Source: Hydractinia symbiolongicarpus
Lineage: Eukaryota; Cnidaria; Hydrozoa; Anthoathecata; Hydractiniidae
Assembly (NCBI RefSeq): GCF_029227915.1
Contig: NC_079877.1
Coordinates: 21,415,851 to 21,479,850, forward strand
DNA length: 64,000 nucleotides
Reading direction: 5' to 3'
A program made the position numbers and the translations under genes. The notes beneath the pieces are model-generated. The model saw only the letters and a program-made list of their open reading frames with translations. It did not search any database and was not told the origin of the DNA. This document shows, piece by piece, positions 52,024 to 63,219 of the stretch. Position 1 is the stretch's first letter. Every line of letters begins with the position of its first letter.

Positions 52024-53733
52024 TATCACAAATGGTAAACGTTTGTGCTACTTTCTTGGATTTGATGACTTGTAAAAACCAGGTCGTACCAGTGCATCTC
52101 TCAGAAATATGTCTTGACTATACGACACTATCCAGTTTTTGTTTCAAACATATTTTTATAAAACATTAAAAATAAAGAAGATTGTGTAACATTGAAACAT
52201 TTGTAAAATTACTTTTACAAATTGAAATTTGAACTTAATCTCGCGAACTGCTTCATTCCCCAGCCATTCACGATAAATCTTCAACTCATCCTTTAAATTT
52301 GCAACTCACACTTTTTAAAAGCAACTCACGATATTTGTTTATCAACTCGTGGATGTAATGTACCATCTTGTAAAATTGTTGTAAAACCTCAGACACATTC
52401 AGTATTGGAACCACGCATTGGCTTGTTTTCCAGCAAGATTTACGACGACAGCTACTTGAACATAACAAAGTGATAAAATGTGTAGGTCTTTTAGCTTTAT
52501 GAATGTGCAGGATAATTCAAGTAAAACGAAATTCGCAAAAAAAATTTAATACGCAAAAAATATTAATCACTTGACAAAATTTAGTCACTTTTTGGCGACT
52601 TTTTTTTACCGATAAAGTAGAGCCTCATTTCGATGACTTCTGGGAGTTAATGAAGACATATTTGAATTCGCAAGACGAGTGTTAAAATCCCGTGGTTTTT
52701 CTTGTTACTTATTTTTCACGTTTTTTAACATGATTGAAACTTTATCTGCTAAGACAGTGCCGGATATATTTTTGCAAAAGACTGCTTTTTTTGTGGCTAT
52801 TTCCAAAAATGGAAAAACGGTATCACTTAGCCAGTATTCAGGAGCCGGTAGGCTTCAAAACTTTTACATAGGCAGGGATGTAGGCCTAATAACCACCAAG
52901 GTCAAAAAATTCCGCACCACAAGTCGAAAGGGTAAGAAAAATCGTGAAAACCGGACGTGCTCAGCACACTTTAAGATTTTTGATCTAACCAAATAACCTA
53001 AGTCCTTAGTCCGCTGACAGTAGATAGAAACGGCTTTCTGAATTGCTTGTGATAACGAGCTTTCAAATTCCGTCGTCCCTTGCAATCATTTATGACCGGA
53101 GTTGTAGACACCACACACGTAAATGATTTATTATTTGGTATCCTCTTTCCCAGTACTTAACAGATTTTGCAGTGGAAGAACCTCATTCTACTAATATGGC
53201 TTCTTATAATTTAGTTTTTCATGCTTTTCAGGCACCTTTGTAAAATCCCAGGCTTTTCAAGGTTTTCAGTGTCAGTAGTAACCCTGTATAACTGGAACAT
53301 AGACAATTCGTCGTTAATTAATGCTGTACACATTTAAAGCGAACATTCCGGGTCAAGGTGGGTGTATATTTAAAGTGCGTTAAAATACCATTCGCGTTTA
53401 TTTCAGGTAATAAAAATCTTGATTGCCGGTGCTCCTTTACTATCAAGACAGAGTTTATAATTCCCCATCGGTTGCCAATATATTTGACGCCATGACGTCA
53501 GTATTCCAAATTTAACGCATTATTGATTTTTGATATTTACAGTTAAAAATCTCTTTAAACCTCATTCAAACACTAAAGATAAATATATAATGTCTCAACA
53601 AATAAATAAACAAATAAATATCAGGAAAAAATCTATATACATCAAAATAGTAAAATTGAGCTTCTGATTCGTATACTCTTTATTTCTTTTTTTCCGTATG
53701 CGAAACAGAAGTGGTTTAAAGAATTTGGAGATA
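52024..53733. other. Interval with one unassigned frame
   Basis: 52679-52996 (+) is open for 105 codons including KTAFFVAISKNGKTVSLSQY and a basic tail (TTSRKGKKNRENRTC), with no family recognised. Elsewhere AT-rich with no supported feature. Confidence 0.3.
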
Positions 53734-54288
53734 CACTCGACTCTCCAATTAGGAGACCCTTCGGTACAATCGCTCTCTGTCTGCTAAGAGGTGCCCACTA
53801 AAGAGTCATTTTCCCCGCTCTAATTCGACACGAAACGGCTTTCAAGAAGCCCTATAACTAGGTATCCCACGGTCAATTTAGCTATTTTAGAAGACTAGTC
53901 ATTAGCCCGTGGAAAAATCCACGGGTTCGCCGTCCTTTTTATACCTAATTGCATTCGTCTCGTTACTTGCGCAGCTAAGCTACTATTTTGCGTGACGGAC
54001 AGACGTATACGGGTATTATAATATAGATGCTCAGATCGACATAACTCTTAAATTGTATTAAAAAAAACTCTAATAGAATTTGAATCATAAGCCACATGAA
54101 AAATAAGTGTTTAAAGTAAAACATTAAAAACAGAGACTTTCCAGTAGCGAAATTCATTTCGTGCAACGGAGAGCTGTCTTCTAATTACAGTGTCCGCTAA
54201 TCGGTGTCCGCTATTTAGAGCCTTCTATTAGTAGTTGACCGTCGTTTCTGTCCGCTGATTAGGTGTCCGTTAATTAGGGAGTCGACTG
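53734..54288. mobile_element. 555-bp mariner-type MITE with a mini-Helitron inside
   Basis: CACTCGACTCTCCAATTAGG at 53734 and CCGTTAATTAGGGAGTCGACTG ending at 54288, with TA on both sides; the ends pair imperfectly. Contains the mini-Helitron at 53895-54027. Confidence 0.65.
53895..54027 (-). mobile_element. Single mini-Helitron-like unit (133 bp)
   Basis: Minus strand: flanking A, then TCTATATTATAATACCC...hairpin CCCGTGGA-TTTT-TCCACGGG, CTAATGA, CTAG, then flanking T. This is the canonical A|TC...CTRR|T insertion without target duplication, and the cleanest evidence for what the tandem arrays are made of. Confidence 0.75.
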
Positions 54289-54794
54289 TACTAAATATAC
54301 CTTGTACAAAAGTTACATGATTTTTTATAAGCTTAACGATTATAGGCGTATCCACAATCAGATATGTACCCAGCCTTGGTGAATCCTTCTGGTGTGATTT
54401 TTTTTGCGATATTTCTAGACATACCTTCTAATTCGTTATATATAAAAACTTTAGTATAAACATAACGCAAGCATGCTCACGCTTGATTGTGTTTTTTTTT
54501 CTGCATAAGCATGTGCCAGCCTGATTTTGTATTTTCTCTTGCTTATAACATAAGCAGAGAAAATGTACTAATTTTCAACTATTTGTAAGTTTCATGTTTC
54601 TTAAAACTTTGAATGAATTTTTTTTTTCTAACCTTTAAATTCAGTATAGCTAAATTAGAACGAATCTAAATTTTCTAACTCATTTGAGCTTAATGAATTG
54701 TTGTTACAGTCAAACGCTTCTTACTTTCCAACAAAGATCAAATATAACGTAATTAAATAAACTGAATATTTTACGAGGATTTCAAATTCTTGTT
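54289..54794. other. Interval without recognised gene
   Basis: AT-rich; downstream flank of the minus-strand gene at 54795. Confidence 0.35.
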
Positions 54795-56433
54795 TTATTG
54801 CATTTCGTCAGAGGAAGGTAGTTCTATGAATTTACTGGACGTAAGAACGACAGCTACATTGCATGACGATACGGAACCCTGTTCTTCTAACCCATAGTGC
54901 TCGGACCGCATGTGTCTGTTTAATTTCGGTGTCGAATTAATATGGTCTGATGAAGTTATAATGTTGCGTAGAGGTGAGTGGCTCTTTAAGTCACACTGGA
55001 TAATACTTCCTTCTTCCTTCCCGGATTCACGAGACTTCACAGGGGAGCTGGTGTTTAGCGCAGTACTCGTGTACTCAAAAGAAGACTCAGGGGATAGAGA
55101 CTCATCCGGCGAAGAAATGAACCGCTCCGGTGAAAAGTGTGACAAATCTGGCGAACTTGAACGTTCCGACGAAAAACACTTATCATACGACAAATCCATT
55201 GAATGATGTAGGTCAGTTTCTACTTCCATATCTGCTGAAGCAAACACAGTCATCGAATTATCCTCAAGATTAATTTCGTTTTCAATACATTTTTCCCTTA
55301 TGTTTTCTATACCCTCTTTGTGTTGTGTGACAGTGTTACCAAACATGCCAAACAACTCATCTTTAGGAGCAAGCATCCGTTCGCCTCTTAAACCGAAACC
55401 CAGCGCTTTTTTTTGAAAATTTGAAGTCTCCTCTTCTAGTGGCGTTTTGTCGTGTTTCGTCGCAGACGACGAAACATTAGTAACACTCGGTATCGACGCT
55501 TCCTTGTGATCTGATATCGCAAACTCTAAAGTATTTTTTTTTTGTGGCAACAAATTTCTTCGCAGTGACTTAAAAATAGTTTCCAAAACAGGGCCATGAG
55601 TAATTCCTGCTGCTTCCACCGAGCTATCTTCTTCGTTAGTCGAAATTTTTGCATGCCTCTTTCGATAGCTTTTTTTGACATGTTTTGGAGGTGTTGGCGG
55701 AGATACTTTACCAAACTTATTATCAGTAAACACATTATCACTAGCATAGGATGAATTTAGATCAGCAGATTTGTCGTCAATACTATCCGGAGAATTCTTG
55801 ACAATATCAATTTCCGATGTGAACAAGCTACCTCCTTCCTTCTGATTGATCATAGGTTTATCATGGTTTTGCTTTCTGTTTAAGAAAAGCAAAGTGAAAT
55901 CTCGAACCGTATTCATCTTCTTCAAACTTTCAGCAAACATCGAACGTAAGAGACTGTGTTTTCTTTTTAACAACACTGGTGATGTCACAAAACTAATAAA
56001 GAATTCCTTGACAGGTTTTGGGAAGAGCAAATCCTGTACTTTAAAAAACATTGAACTGTCAAAAATGACTGCATTTGTAAAAATATGGGCAAATGTGGAT
56101 ATACCCTTCCAAATATGAGTGAAAATACTGAAGACAGATTTCTCCAAACCCAGGCACAGAATCTTGTTAATGAAAACACAAGCAAAAATAATGGAAAGTA
56201 ACTTTAGAATGCCCGGATATCGGTAGCTGAATATTACGTGATATTTGCCAGCAGGAAGTGTTACACTCATCAGGTTTGGGGTCACGTGATGCACAGTTAC
56301 CAACGAATGCCTTCTCGGTCGATTTTTTTGATCATACTTTATAAGAGTGTAGTTCTCATCCACAGGAAAGTAGAAACATCTCCAGAACAGGTGATACGAT
56401 ACCTTCAACAACAAACTTTCTGCCCGTTTATTC
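54795..56433 (-). CDS. Terminal exon of a membrane protein with a long Ser/Pro-rich tail
   Basis: Open for about 545 codons after an acceptor (TTTATTTTAG before AATAAACGGGCAG), with no in-frame ATG at the start, so it is a 3' exon. It begins with a beta-like segment (YTLIKYDQKNRPRRH, NLMSVTLPAGKYHVIFSYRY) followed by a hydrophobic helix (LLSIIFACVFINKILCLGL). The pattern 'LPAGKYHVIFSYRYPG plus a final membrane helix' recalls the C-terminal end of YfhO-like multi-pass enzymes; weak evidence. The remaining ~400 residues are hydrophilic, acidic and Ser-rich, with many SP sites (SSSPDLSHFSPERFISSP), probably a cytoplasmic regulatory tail. The TAA stop overlaps an AATAAA signal. No stops or repeats: likely a real host gene whose upstream exons lie beyond 56433. 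Confidence 0.6.
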
Positions 56434-56745
56434 TAAAATAAAGATTAAAATGTTATGAAAAAACTAACAGATGTAATAATGATATATATTTAAGAAAATC
56501 AATTTCGTTTAGAATAAATAAAACACCAAAATTAAATAAACGCTCCCGTTATTCAAATTTCTAACGTCGATTGAGTAATTCAAACGTTTTTACAACGCAA
56601 CGGATTCGCAAAACAAATCGCAATTTTGTGATTGAAATTAGTTATTTGATATATCAGAAGGAAAGAAGAACAAGGTGGCACTTTTTCATAATGGGTATGA
56701 CGTCATAACTGCCACAGACAGCAAAAAATGAAAGTTAACATTTAA
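56434..56745. other. Intron of the gene at 54795, up to the Harbinger element
   Basis: AT-rich; the Harbinger at 56746-59902 probably sits in the same intron or the upstream flank. Confidence 0.35.
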
Positions 56746-56950
56746 AGCTGGATTTCCACTTAGCAGGTTCGGACCGGACCGGATCGGATCGGATCGGATC
56801 GGATTTCGGTCCGCGCATGGGCACTATTGACGGATTTGATCCTGTTTTGATCCACACTTTGATCAAAACGGATGTTAAAAAAGTTTAAAAAGTTTCAACT
56901 TTTTTCTGATCCGTCGACCGGATCAGGCCGGATCTGTTTTTTCAGATCTT

Positions 56951-58205
56951 ATGTCCATAAGGAATAATTTAGTAGAAATAATGCCTTCTTTCCCTGCTTT
57001 GTGGAATACCAGTCTCCGATCTTACAATGATTTAAATAAAAAGGAGGTTTCTTGGAAGGAACTTAGCAGTAAATTGAATATACATAGTAAGTAGCTATTC
57101 TAGAATTCTTTTTTATTTAGCTATCCTTTTTACAATAAAGACACCATAGTTACCTTGCTTGTAGCTTCGTATTAAAGTTGTCAAATCACCAATAAAATGT
57201 TTTTAATTATACCGTAATGCTTCCAATAAACGCCCCCCTCTATTAAACGCCCCTTCGAATAGATGCCCCTCCTTTTCAGTTATTTTTTAAATAAACGCCC
57301 CTCTCGAATAGACGCCCCTCCCTCACACGGGGGGTTTATGCGAGGCGATAGTAATAGTATACTTACTTACTTACTTTTTCCTAAATCTTAGGTTTAAGGA
57401 AATTTAGTTTTTCGCTTTTCAAGTTCACTTCCTAAAACATGTGAATATCTTTTATTTTCTGTTGTGAAGATATATATTATAGGTATCCTTAAAAACTGGA
57501 GACGAAGTGTAAAAAATTTAATAAATGTCCCCCTCTTTTAAACGCCCCCCTCGAATAGAAGCGCCCCCCCCCAAAAAAAATGTCAAAAAATTTAATAAAC
57601 GCCCCGGGCGTTTATTTGAAGCATTACGGTAGTTGATGTTTTGAAGAAACAATGGGCCAAATTAGGAATAACTTCAGAAAGACTTTGAGCAAGAGGAAAA
57701 AGCTATGCGATCTGGAGCTGGAAATAAAAAAATGCTACCAACTTGTAATTATTTTACGGAATTGTCGTTTTCCGGAAAAGCTTATCAAACAGAACCTGTG
57801 AAACGAACATACCCTCAACAAGACTAAATCCCCTGTCTAGCCCCTTAGATATAAATGAAAAATTTGACATGGAGAACCACAATATCAATGATGATCTCCC
57901 AGGTATATCACCTATGACTTCACCTTCACATAGCTTTCGTAGCAGTAGTGCTGTTGGCACAGGTTACAATCAATATGCTTCTCCCCCCTCATTAAACAGT
58001 CGAAAAAGAAAGCCGCCAAGTGATGAAAGTGCTGATATAATGCTAATAAAGGCTATTAATAGACATTTACTATTGAACTATTGATCCACAGGTTTTACAA
58101 GAAAAAAATGAAGACAATGACAACCGACTTTTTTGTTTGAGTTTGGTAGAAACATTAAAGGGCATGGATGCAAAGAAAAATGTAATGGCACAGCTAAAAA
58201 TTTAG
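56951..58205 (+). pseudogene. Harbinger MADF-BESS DNA-binding protein, decayed
   Basis: Exon 1 from ATG 56951: MSIRNNLVEIMPSFPALWNT, SWKELSSKLNIH, ending at GTAAGT (57087). Exon 2 after 57632: DVLKKQWAKL, then NNFRKTLSKRKK in a shifted frame, then AMRSGAGNKKM in a third; together a full MADF fold. The Ser/Pro linker (PGISPMTSPSHSF) and a BESS-like end (RLFCLSLVETLKGMDAKKN, about 58120-58200) follow. In Harbingers this protein binds the element ends. Broken by at least three small indels and by the MITE at the exon 2 acceptor. Confidence 0.7.
57212..57629. mobile_element. 418-bp TA-flanked MITE (CCGTAATG family) at a splice acceptor
   Basis: CCGTAATGCTTCCAATAAAC at left and the complement GCATTACGG at right, TA on both sides. 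Same family as 32058-32654. The duplicated TA is part of the TAG acceptor of the MADF exon 2 (ATTATAG before insertion, ACGGTAG after). Confidence 0.85.
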
Positions 58206-58652
58206 CAAGCTTTATTCGAAGTCAAATTTGAGACATGACACTTATTTTAAAAACTAATACAGTATTATGTGGTGGTATATATACAGATTTTTATGTTCCA
58301 CATATTTTGTTTTATAAGAAACCAGTTTTTTTGTATTTTCAGTATATACTGAAAGTTTCTTATTGAGTTTCAAATCTTACAGTAGCCAAACAGTCTGATC
58401 TACTAAAAAAGGTTAAAAATTCTACTTGCTGTCTTTGTTTTGTTTGTATTTTGATTCAGTACTGCAAATTTCTTAATTATTTTCATGCTTCAGCATCTAG
58501 TTTCTTAAAAAGGTTTCTTATAAGAAAATATTTTGTTGCCAATGTACAGCTTCTGCTTCTGTCATAAAATAGTCACAAAAATTATCCCGGACTTCCTTTG
58601 CACCAAAAGTATGATTGTTTGTACCAATTCTCCCAATGTCTCTGAATGATTT
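58206..58652. other. Space between the converging Harbinger genes
   Basis: AT-rich 3' flank; AATAAA-type signals, no ORF. Confidence 0.4.
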
Positions 58653-59779
58653 GTGACAATTTACTTCTTTCTCCAGCTACCTTCTGTCAAAATGCCATCC
58701 CTGACGTTGTCAGAAAAACCACGAAGAGAATACATTTTTCGATCATCCATTAAAAAAGTGTGCAAAGCCACAACTGCTTTGGTCGCTTCCACAACGTGTT
58801 CAACCTTTCCGATAACTGACCTTCGAAAGATTCGAAATCTCGCAGCACTTATGCCAATACATTCTCTATAACCCTTCTGGCTCTCGATAATCGGTAATTG
58901 AATCTAGTTTCCTATCATTAAGCACATTACGCGGATATGGTTTGATTAAATTTGTTTTCAAGGGGAAAAGCCTCGTCACCAACAAAAACAAAAAGAAATT
59001 TTGTCATATCGTCCCCATTGAGGAGTCTTGGTTGAGGTAGATTAAGCAAATTTTCGTTTACAGCGTGTCCTATATTCCCATTTGAAAATACTCCTCCATC
59101 ACTTTGGCGACCACTGTCACCAATGTCAACTAGTAGGAACTTGTAGTCGGCATCACAAACTGCCATCAATACGACACTGTGTGTTTTCTTGTAATTAAAA
59201 AAAGAAGAGCCAGTACGCGCTGGAGCCTGCATAACAATATGCTTCCCATCGATTGCCCCTACACAATTGGGGAAATGCCAAAGCTTCTCAAATCTAATAG
59301 CTACCTTTTTCCATTCAATATGCGATGTTGGGCATTTTAGATAATCTGCTTCTAACAATTTTGCCCATATAGCATTACAAGTTTCACTGATTATTCTACC
59401 AACAGTCTGGTCCTACACGATAACTACTTGCAATAGTAGCTTTGGCATCACCCATTACTAAACATCTTAGTGTGATACAAAGATGCTGGTCTGCAGATAT
59501 GCTTTCTCGTCTCAGCGATGATTTCCTAATTAAGGGAGCAACGTATGATAAAAGTTTTTCGTATTTATCAAGTAGAATGCGAAAATATTTAAAGAATAAC
59601 TCGTGGTCAAACAACCGTATATCATGAATAAGCAAATGATATTCTCCTTTTCGTTTACGTTCTTGGAAGATTTTTCGAAACCAAAATCCTTTTTTGTATT
59701 TGTTGTTCCTCTTTCTTTGCCGAATTCTTCTTTTAGCAAGCAAAAAGAGTAACAATACTCGTACGTTTGTAGCCGCCAT
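58653..59779 (-). pseudogene. HARBI1-type transposase, decayed
   Basis: Start MAATNVRVLLLF at 59779. N-terminal helices (YHLLIHDIRLFDHELFFKYF, QHLCITLRCLVMGDAKATIA) to 59396, where a frameshift follows. DDE core at 59358-58927: NCVGAIDGKHIVMQAP (first Asp), FNYKKTHSVVLMAVCDADY, DSGRQSDGGVF, FVFVGDEAFPL (second Asp). Then in broken frames FNYRLSRARRVIENV (Glu, about 58890) and FRIFRRSVIGK, ending GFSDNVRDGILTEGSW. All three acidic residues are recognisable, but frameshifts near 59410, 58930 and 58840 disable it. Confidence 0.85.
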
Positions 59780-59905
59780 ATTTGTTTATGAACTTTTGCC
59801 GCTCATAAAATTGATTGAAAATCATTTTGGCGCCAGGACCGGATCGGATTTCGGTTCAGGCCGATCCAGTCCAGTCCGATCCAGCTAAGTGGAAACCCAG
59901 CTTAA

Positions 59906-61041
59906 TGATTTAATTTAATAATTGTTTTCTGGTATAAGGTTTACTCTTTGTTCAGGGCACTGAGTTCCGTCTTTTCTCAATAGTTGATTCTAATTCAACA
60001 ATAGAGTTCTTTTTAAGATTTCGGATTACATCCCAGATCTTAACGATACGCAGCATTTTTTCATTAAATTTACATCTGTCCAGCTTTTACTGATATTTGG
60101 TTGGCATGGCTAGCAGTCGATAAAGTTGTATTTTCTAAAGTTTTGTATTTTCTAGAGTTGTATTTAGCCTAAATTTATGCTCTCGTGTTCTTGTATGTTA
60201 CAGAAACTTGTCTCTTTTTTTTACAAATGACTTTTGTTTGGGTATGAGTGCGTACAACTGCAAAACAAAAATATGAATTGCCAACATACTGAAATTAAAC
60301 CGGCAACTACCATGCCACATCTGCAATTTTGCCGATGTAAAATATCTTAATCCGGCAAGATATGTCTTCATTGCATTCAAAGTTTTAAATCCTGCACAAT
60401 GTTATGTTCAATGGTTATTTTGTCTGCTTACTAAATTGAGAACGATTCAATTGGGAGATGTCACAAAATGTGTGAAAACGGAACCAGTCCAAAATTGCTT
60501 ATAGGATAATTTTTTTCCTGTTTAAAATACCTCAGTAATATTAACAACAAACATGTGAGTACATGTACTAAAGGGGATATAAGCTAAGAGTATCTAGCAA
60601 AGTATGAAAACGTACTTCTCGTTCAAAAATATAACTTGGTGAAAATTGAAATAATGACTTAAAATTTAGTATAGCATGTTTTTACACCGATTTGATAGAA
60701 TTGAGCCAGAAATGTGCACATTATCATGGTTCCTAAATTCCTAATTTTAAACTTTTTCAATGATTTTTGACAGTATATTAATTTTACCAAAGATACATGT
60801 GCAAAAAATGATACATGTGCACAAAAGATTAAAATAAGTCAGATAGGGTATAAAAAGAAAGTCATGTGAGTTAAGGCCGAAACAAACGCATCCTACATTT
60901 TGATTTAAATGTTGGATGAAATCGAATGTGTTTTACAAGTCATCCAACATTCGAATGTTTTGATTTTGGTCCCAATCATTCTAATTTTCAAGATGACGGA
61001 CAACGTATGAAAAAAAGGCAGCAAATCTAATTTTAGGTGAT
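59906..61041. other. Interval without recognised gene; one inverted repeat
   Basis: 60912-60955 has ATGTTGGATGA...TCATCCAACAT around a 20-bp loop, with the surrounding CATTCGAATG also mirrored; it may be the end of an unrecognised element. Otherwise AT-rich. Confidence 0.35.
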
Positions 61042-61045
61042 TTAA

Positions 61046-61388
61046 AGGGGCTACGAACCGGTTAAAATGCTCACATTCCGCATATCCCGCGCACATATTA
61101 AAAATCCAGCAAACGCGTTTTGCGCAATGAAGAGACCAGCGCACTTTGCTCGCTGGTTCAATATTTTTTTTCGAAAAGTATATTACAAAGAAATATTTCA
61201 GCAAGACTCATTCTGGATGAAAACATGACCAAGGCTGGAAAAGATAAAAATTCTAGATATATCTATATGTTTGAGTCTGCAAATTACATACATGCCGGAA
61301 AAATAGCCATCTTTGTTTTTCGCCGCCATCAGCTCGACTTTCGTGTAAGTCACTAAAGTGGAAAACCAACAGCCGTTCCGTAGCCCCT
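61046..61388. mobile_element. 343-bp TTAA-flanked MITE (Kolobok-like ends)
   Basis: AGGGGCTACGAACCGGTT at left and its near complement (CCGTTCCGTAGCCCCT) at right, with TTAA at 61042-61045 and 61389-61392. Target and AGGG ends match the class of the transposon at 4466-11410. No ORF. Confidence 0.8.
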
Positions 61389-61392
61389 TTAA

Positions 61393-61831
61393 TGGTTCCG
61401 ACGATGAAACAACTCGTCGAGGGGGCTGGATAATAGAAGTGAAAATAAATAATTTAACAACATTATTGCGGTGTTATAATTAAAAGACATCGCCTGGTTT
61501 AATAGGATCGGAATCACCTTCACTATCACTCATTATTTTTCACTCCTCGTGTCTTCCTTGCTGTAAGTTAAAATACACCTTTACGATAATTCGGGAAAAC
61601 AAACACTCCATGGCAGCTTATATTGCGATCGGAGGTGGTAACACTTTTATAAGAGATTATTAGGGAGAAAACACGCTTTATCGTGATAACTTTTCTTGGC
61701 GCGTTTTGTTTTTAATGAAAAGTACACAAAGTTGTATCCTATTATGATTAACGTTTCCTGAAAATTTGATAGAAATTAATACAAAGGGTTTAAAAACAGG
61801 ATAAAACACGCTTTCGTTTCTAAAGGCTGAA
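61393..61831. other. Interval without recognised gene
   Basis: Nothing supported. Confidence 0.35.
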
Positions 61832-61889
61832 ATACACTATCATTTTTCAATGATCATTTTCCAATTATCATTGAAAAATGACAGTGTAT
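61832..61889. other. Long palindrome, possible Harbinger terminus
   Basis: ATACACTATCATTTTTCAAT (61832) mirrors ATTGAAAAATGACAGTGTAT (ends 61889), 23-bp arms with one mismatch and a 12-bp loop. CATTTTTCAATGA-type modules continue to about 61985. It precedes the Harbinger gene pair by 0.2 kb and may be its left end. Confidence 0.5.
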
Positions 61890-62101
61890 ACAGAAGAAAA
61901 TGTCATTTTTTACACTCTCATTTCCAATGATCCTTAAAAATGAAAAGTTGAACATGTTCAACTTTTAATTTTTCAATGACATTTTTTTTCTATTGTTTTA
62001 AATCGAATCCATTGTTTTCGCACACGTGTTTGTTGCACGCGATGTAGTTTAGGCGTAAATATAAATAAAAACAAAGATTTAAACAAGTAATTCACCCGAG
62101 A

Positions 62102-62563
62102 ATGAAGACGCAAGAAGCGACCGAAATTTTTTTTGAGATTTGGAGAAGCCAGCCCAGTTTGTGGGATGTTAAATCCCCGTTTTATAAGAACAGAAACGAG
62201 AAGGCAAAAAGTTATGAGATATTCAAAGGCAGACTAGGAATGGAAGGTTTGTGTTATTTCGAATAGTTTGGATGAGAAAAGAAAAACATGTATATTTTTA
62301 TGATCTGTTTTTCTTTTTAGAGAAATTAGTGAGGAGTAAAATGAATACAATACGAAGTTATTTCAGCGCAGAATTGAAGAAAGTAAACAACAGCAACAAA
62401 TGTGGAGCAGGACGAGATGATGTTTACGAAAGTTAATGGCCATACTTTCAGTCCTTGCTATTCCTACGTGACTCCATCGTCCCAAGAAAAACAACTTCTT
62501 CGATGGTGGGTATAAATTTCAGACAAATTTTTCATGCCATGGAACAGCACCGGTGGAGTTAAA
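62102..62563 (+). pseudogene. Harbinger MADF protein, third element
   Basis: Exon 1 62102-62246 (MKTQEATEIFFEIWRSQPSL, WDVKSPFYKNRNEK), GTTTGT donor, exon 2 from 62321 in the same phase (EKLVRSKMNTIRSYFSAELK, KCGAGRDDVYES). Intact MADF core up to TAA at 62434, directly followed in frame by WPYFQSLLFLRDSIVP, so the TAA looks like a nonsense mutation in the last helix region. DNA-binding partner of the transposase on the other strand. Confidence 0.65.
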
Positions 62564-62907
62564 GTACGCACAAAATTTATCCCCGATATCTTTCGCATCA
62601 TTTCTGTAGTAGTTCAGATAAGATTACTCGCCGTAACCTCTTTCAGAACACCGCCCATTCAATCTCCGATCCCAAGGAACTCTTCAACACATGCCACACA
62701 AAATTACCCACCCTTTGTGTCTCCGCCGTTATCGCCTGTTTTACAGAATATGTACCGACACCCAGTGAACATATATCAAAACACTTATTAGAGTCGAGAA
62801 AGTTTGTCAGATCTCAACCCAGAAGAGGGCTCACAAAGTGCAGGGTATTAATGTGTGACTGCTAGTTTAGTACGTTTGATAAATTACTGAACGAAATATA
62901 TATTTAC
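62564..62907. other. Interval where the DDE exons of the transposase would be expected
   Basis: No DDE motifs on the minus strand; presumed deletion or short element. Confidence 0.4.
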
Positions 62908-63219
62908 CTTGAGGTATTTTTCTTTTAATCGCATGTAAATAGCTTCGCAAACTTCAGCGATGAGCTGTGACAAAGTACTTTTGTGAACGCGAAATAAATA
63001 CTGTAATTCGGTGTAATTTATCCCACATGAGAAAAACTTCAAAGTTGCAGCTACTTTGACTTTAGCAGGAATTGGGTCTCGCAAATACGTTGTTTTTTTC
63101 TCAATGGCAACTTCTATGAGATTTAGGAGCTCCTCAAAAATATTCGGCGGCATTCTTATAAAAAAAACCTTGCAAGAAAAGACAGCATTGTGAAATCCAA
63201 TGTAAAACTCAACCAACAA
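62908..63219 (-). pseudogene. HARBI1-type transposase, N-terminal exon only
   Basis: FFIRMPPNIFEELLNLIEVA, IPAKVKVAATLKFFSCGINY and QYLFRVHKSTLSQLIAEVCE match the helical N-terminal domain; it ends KEKYLK at a GTAAAT donor (62907). The first residues before FFIRMPP are uncertain. No downstream exon is present, so this copy cannot make a catalytic protein. Confidence 0.75.

Larger units (their letters stand above)
56746..59902. mobile_element. PIF/Harbinger transposon (TAA-flanked)
   Basis: Inverted ends AGCTGGATTTCCACTTAGC (56746) and its near complement ending at 59902 (one change), with TAA duplications at 56743-56745 and 59903-59905. Subterminal GGACCGGATCGGATC modules occur on both sides. 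Carries a MADF/BESS gene (+) and a HARBI1-type transposase gene (-), converging. Both have frameshifts, and a MITE lies in the first. Confidence 0.9.

Noticed and set aside
54910-55206. Plus-strand frame MCLFNFGVELIW...
   Set aside because: Antisense shadow of the Ser/Pro-rich tail of the minus-strand gene.
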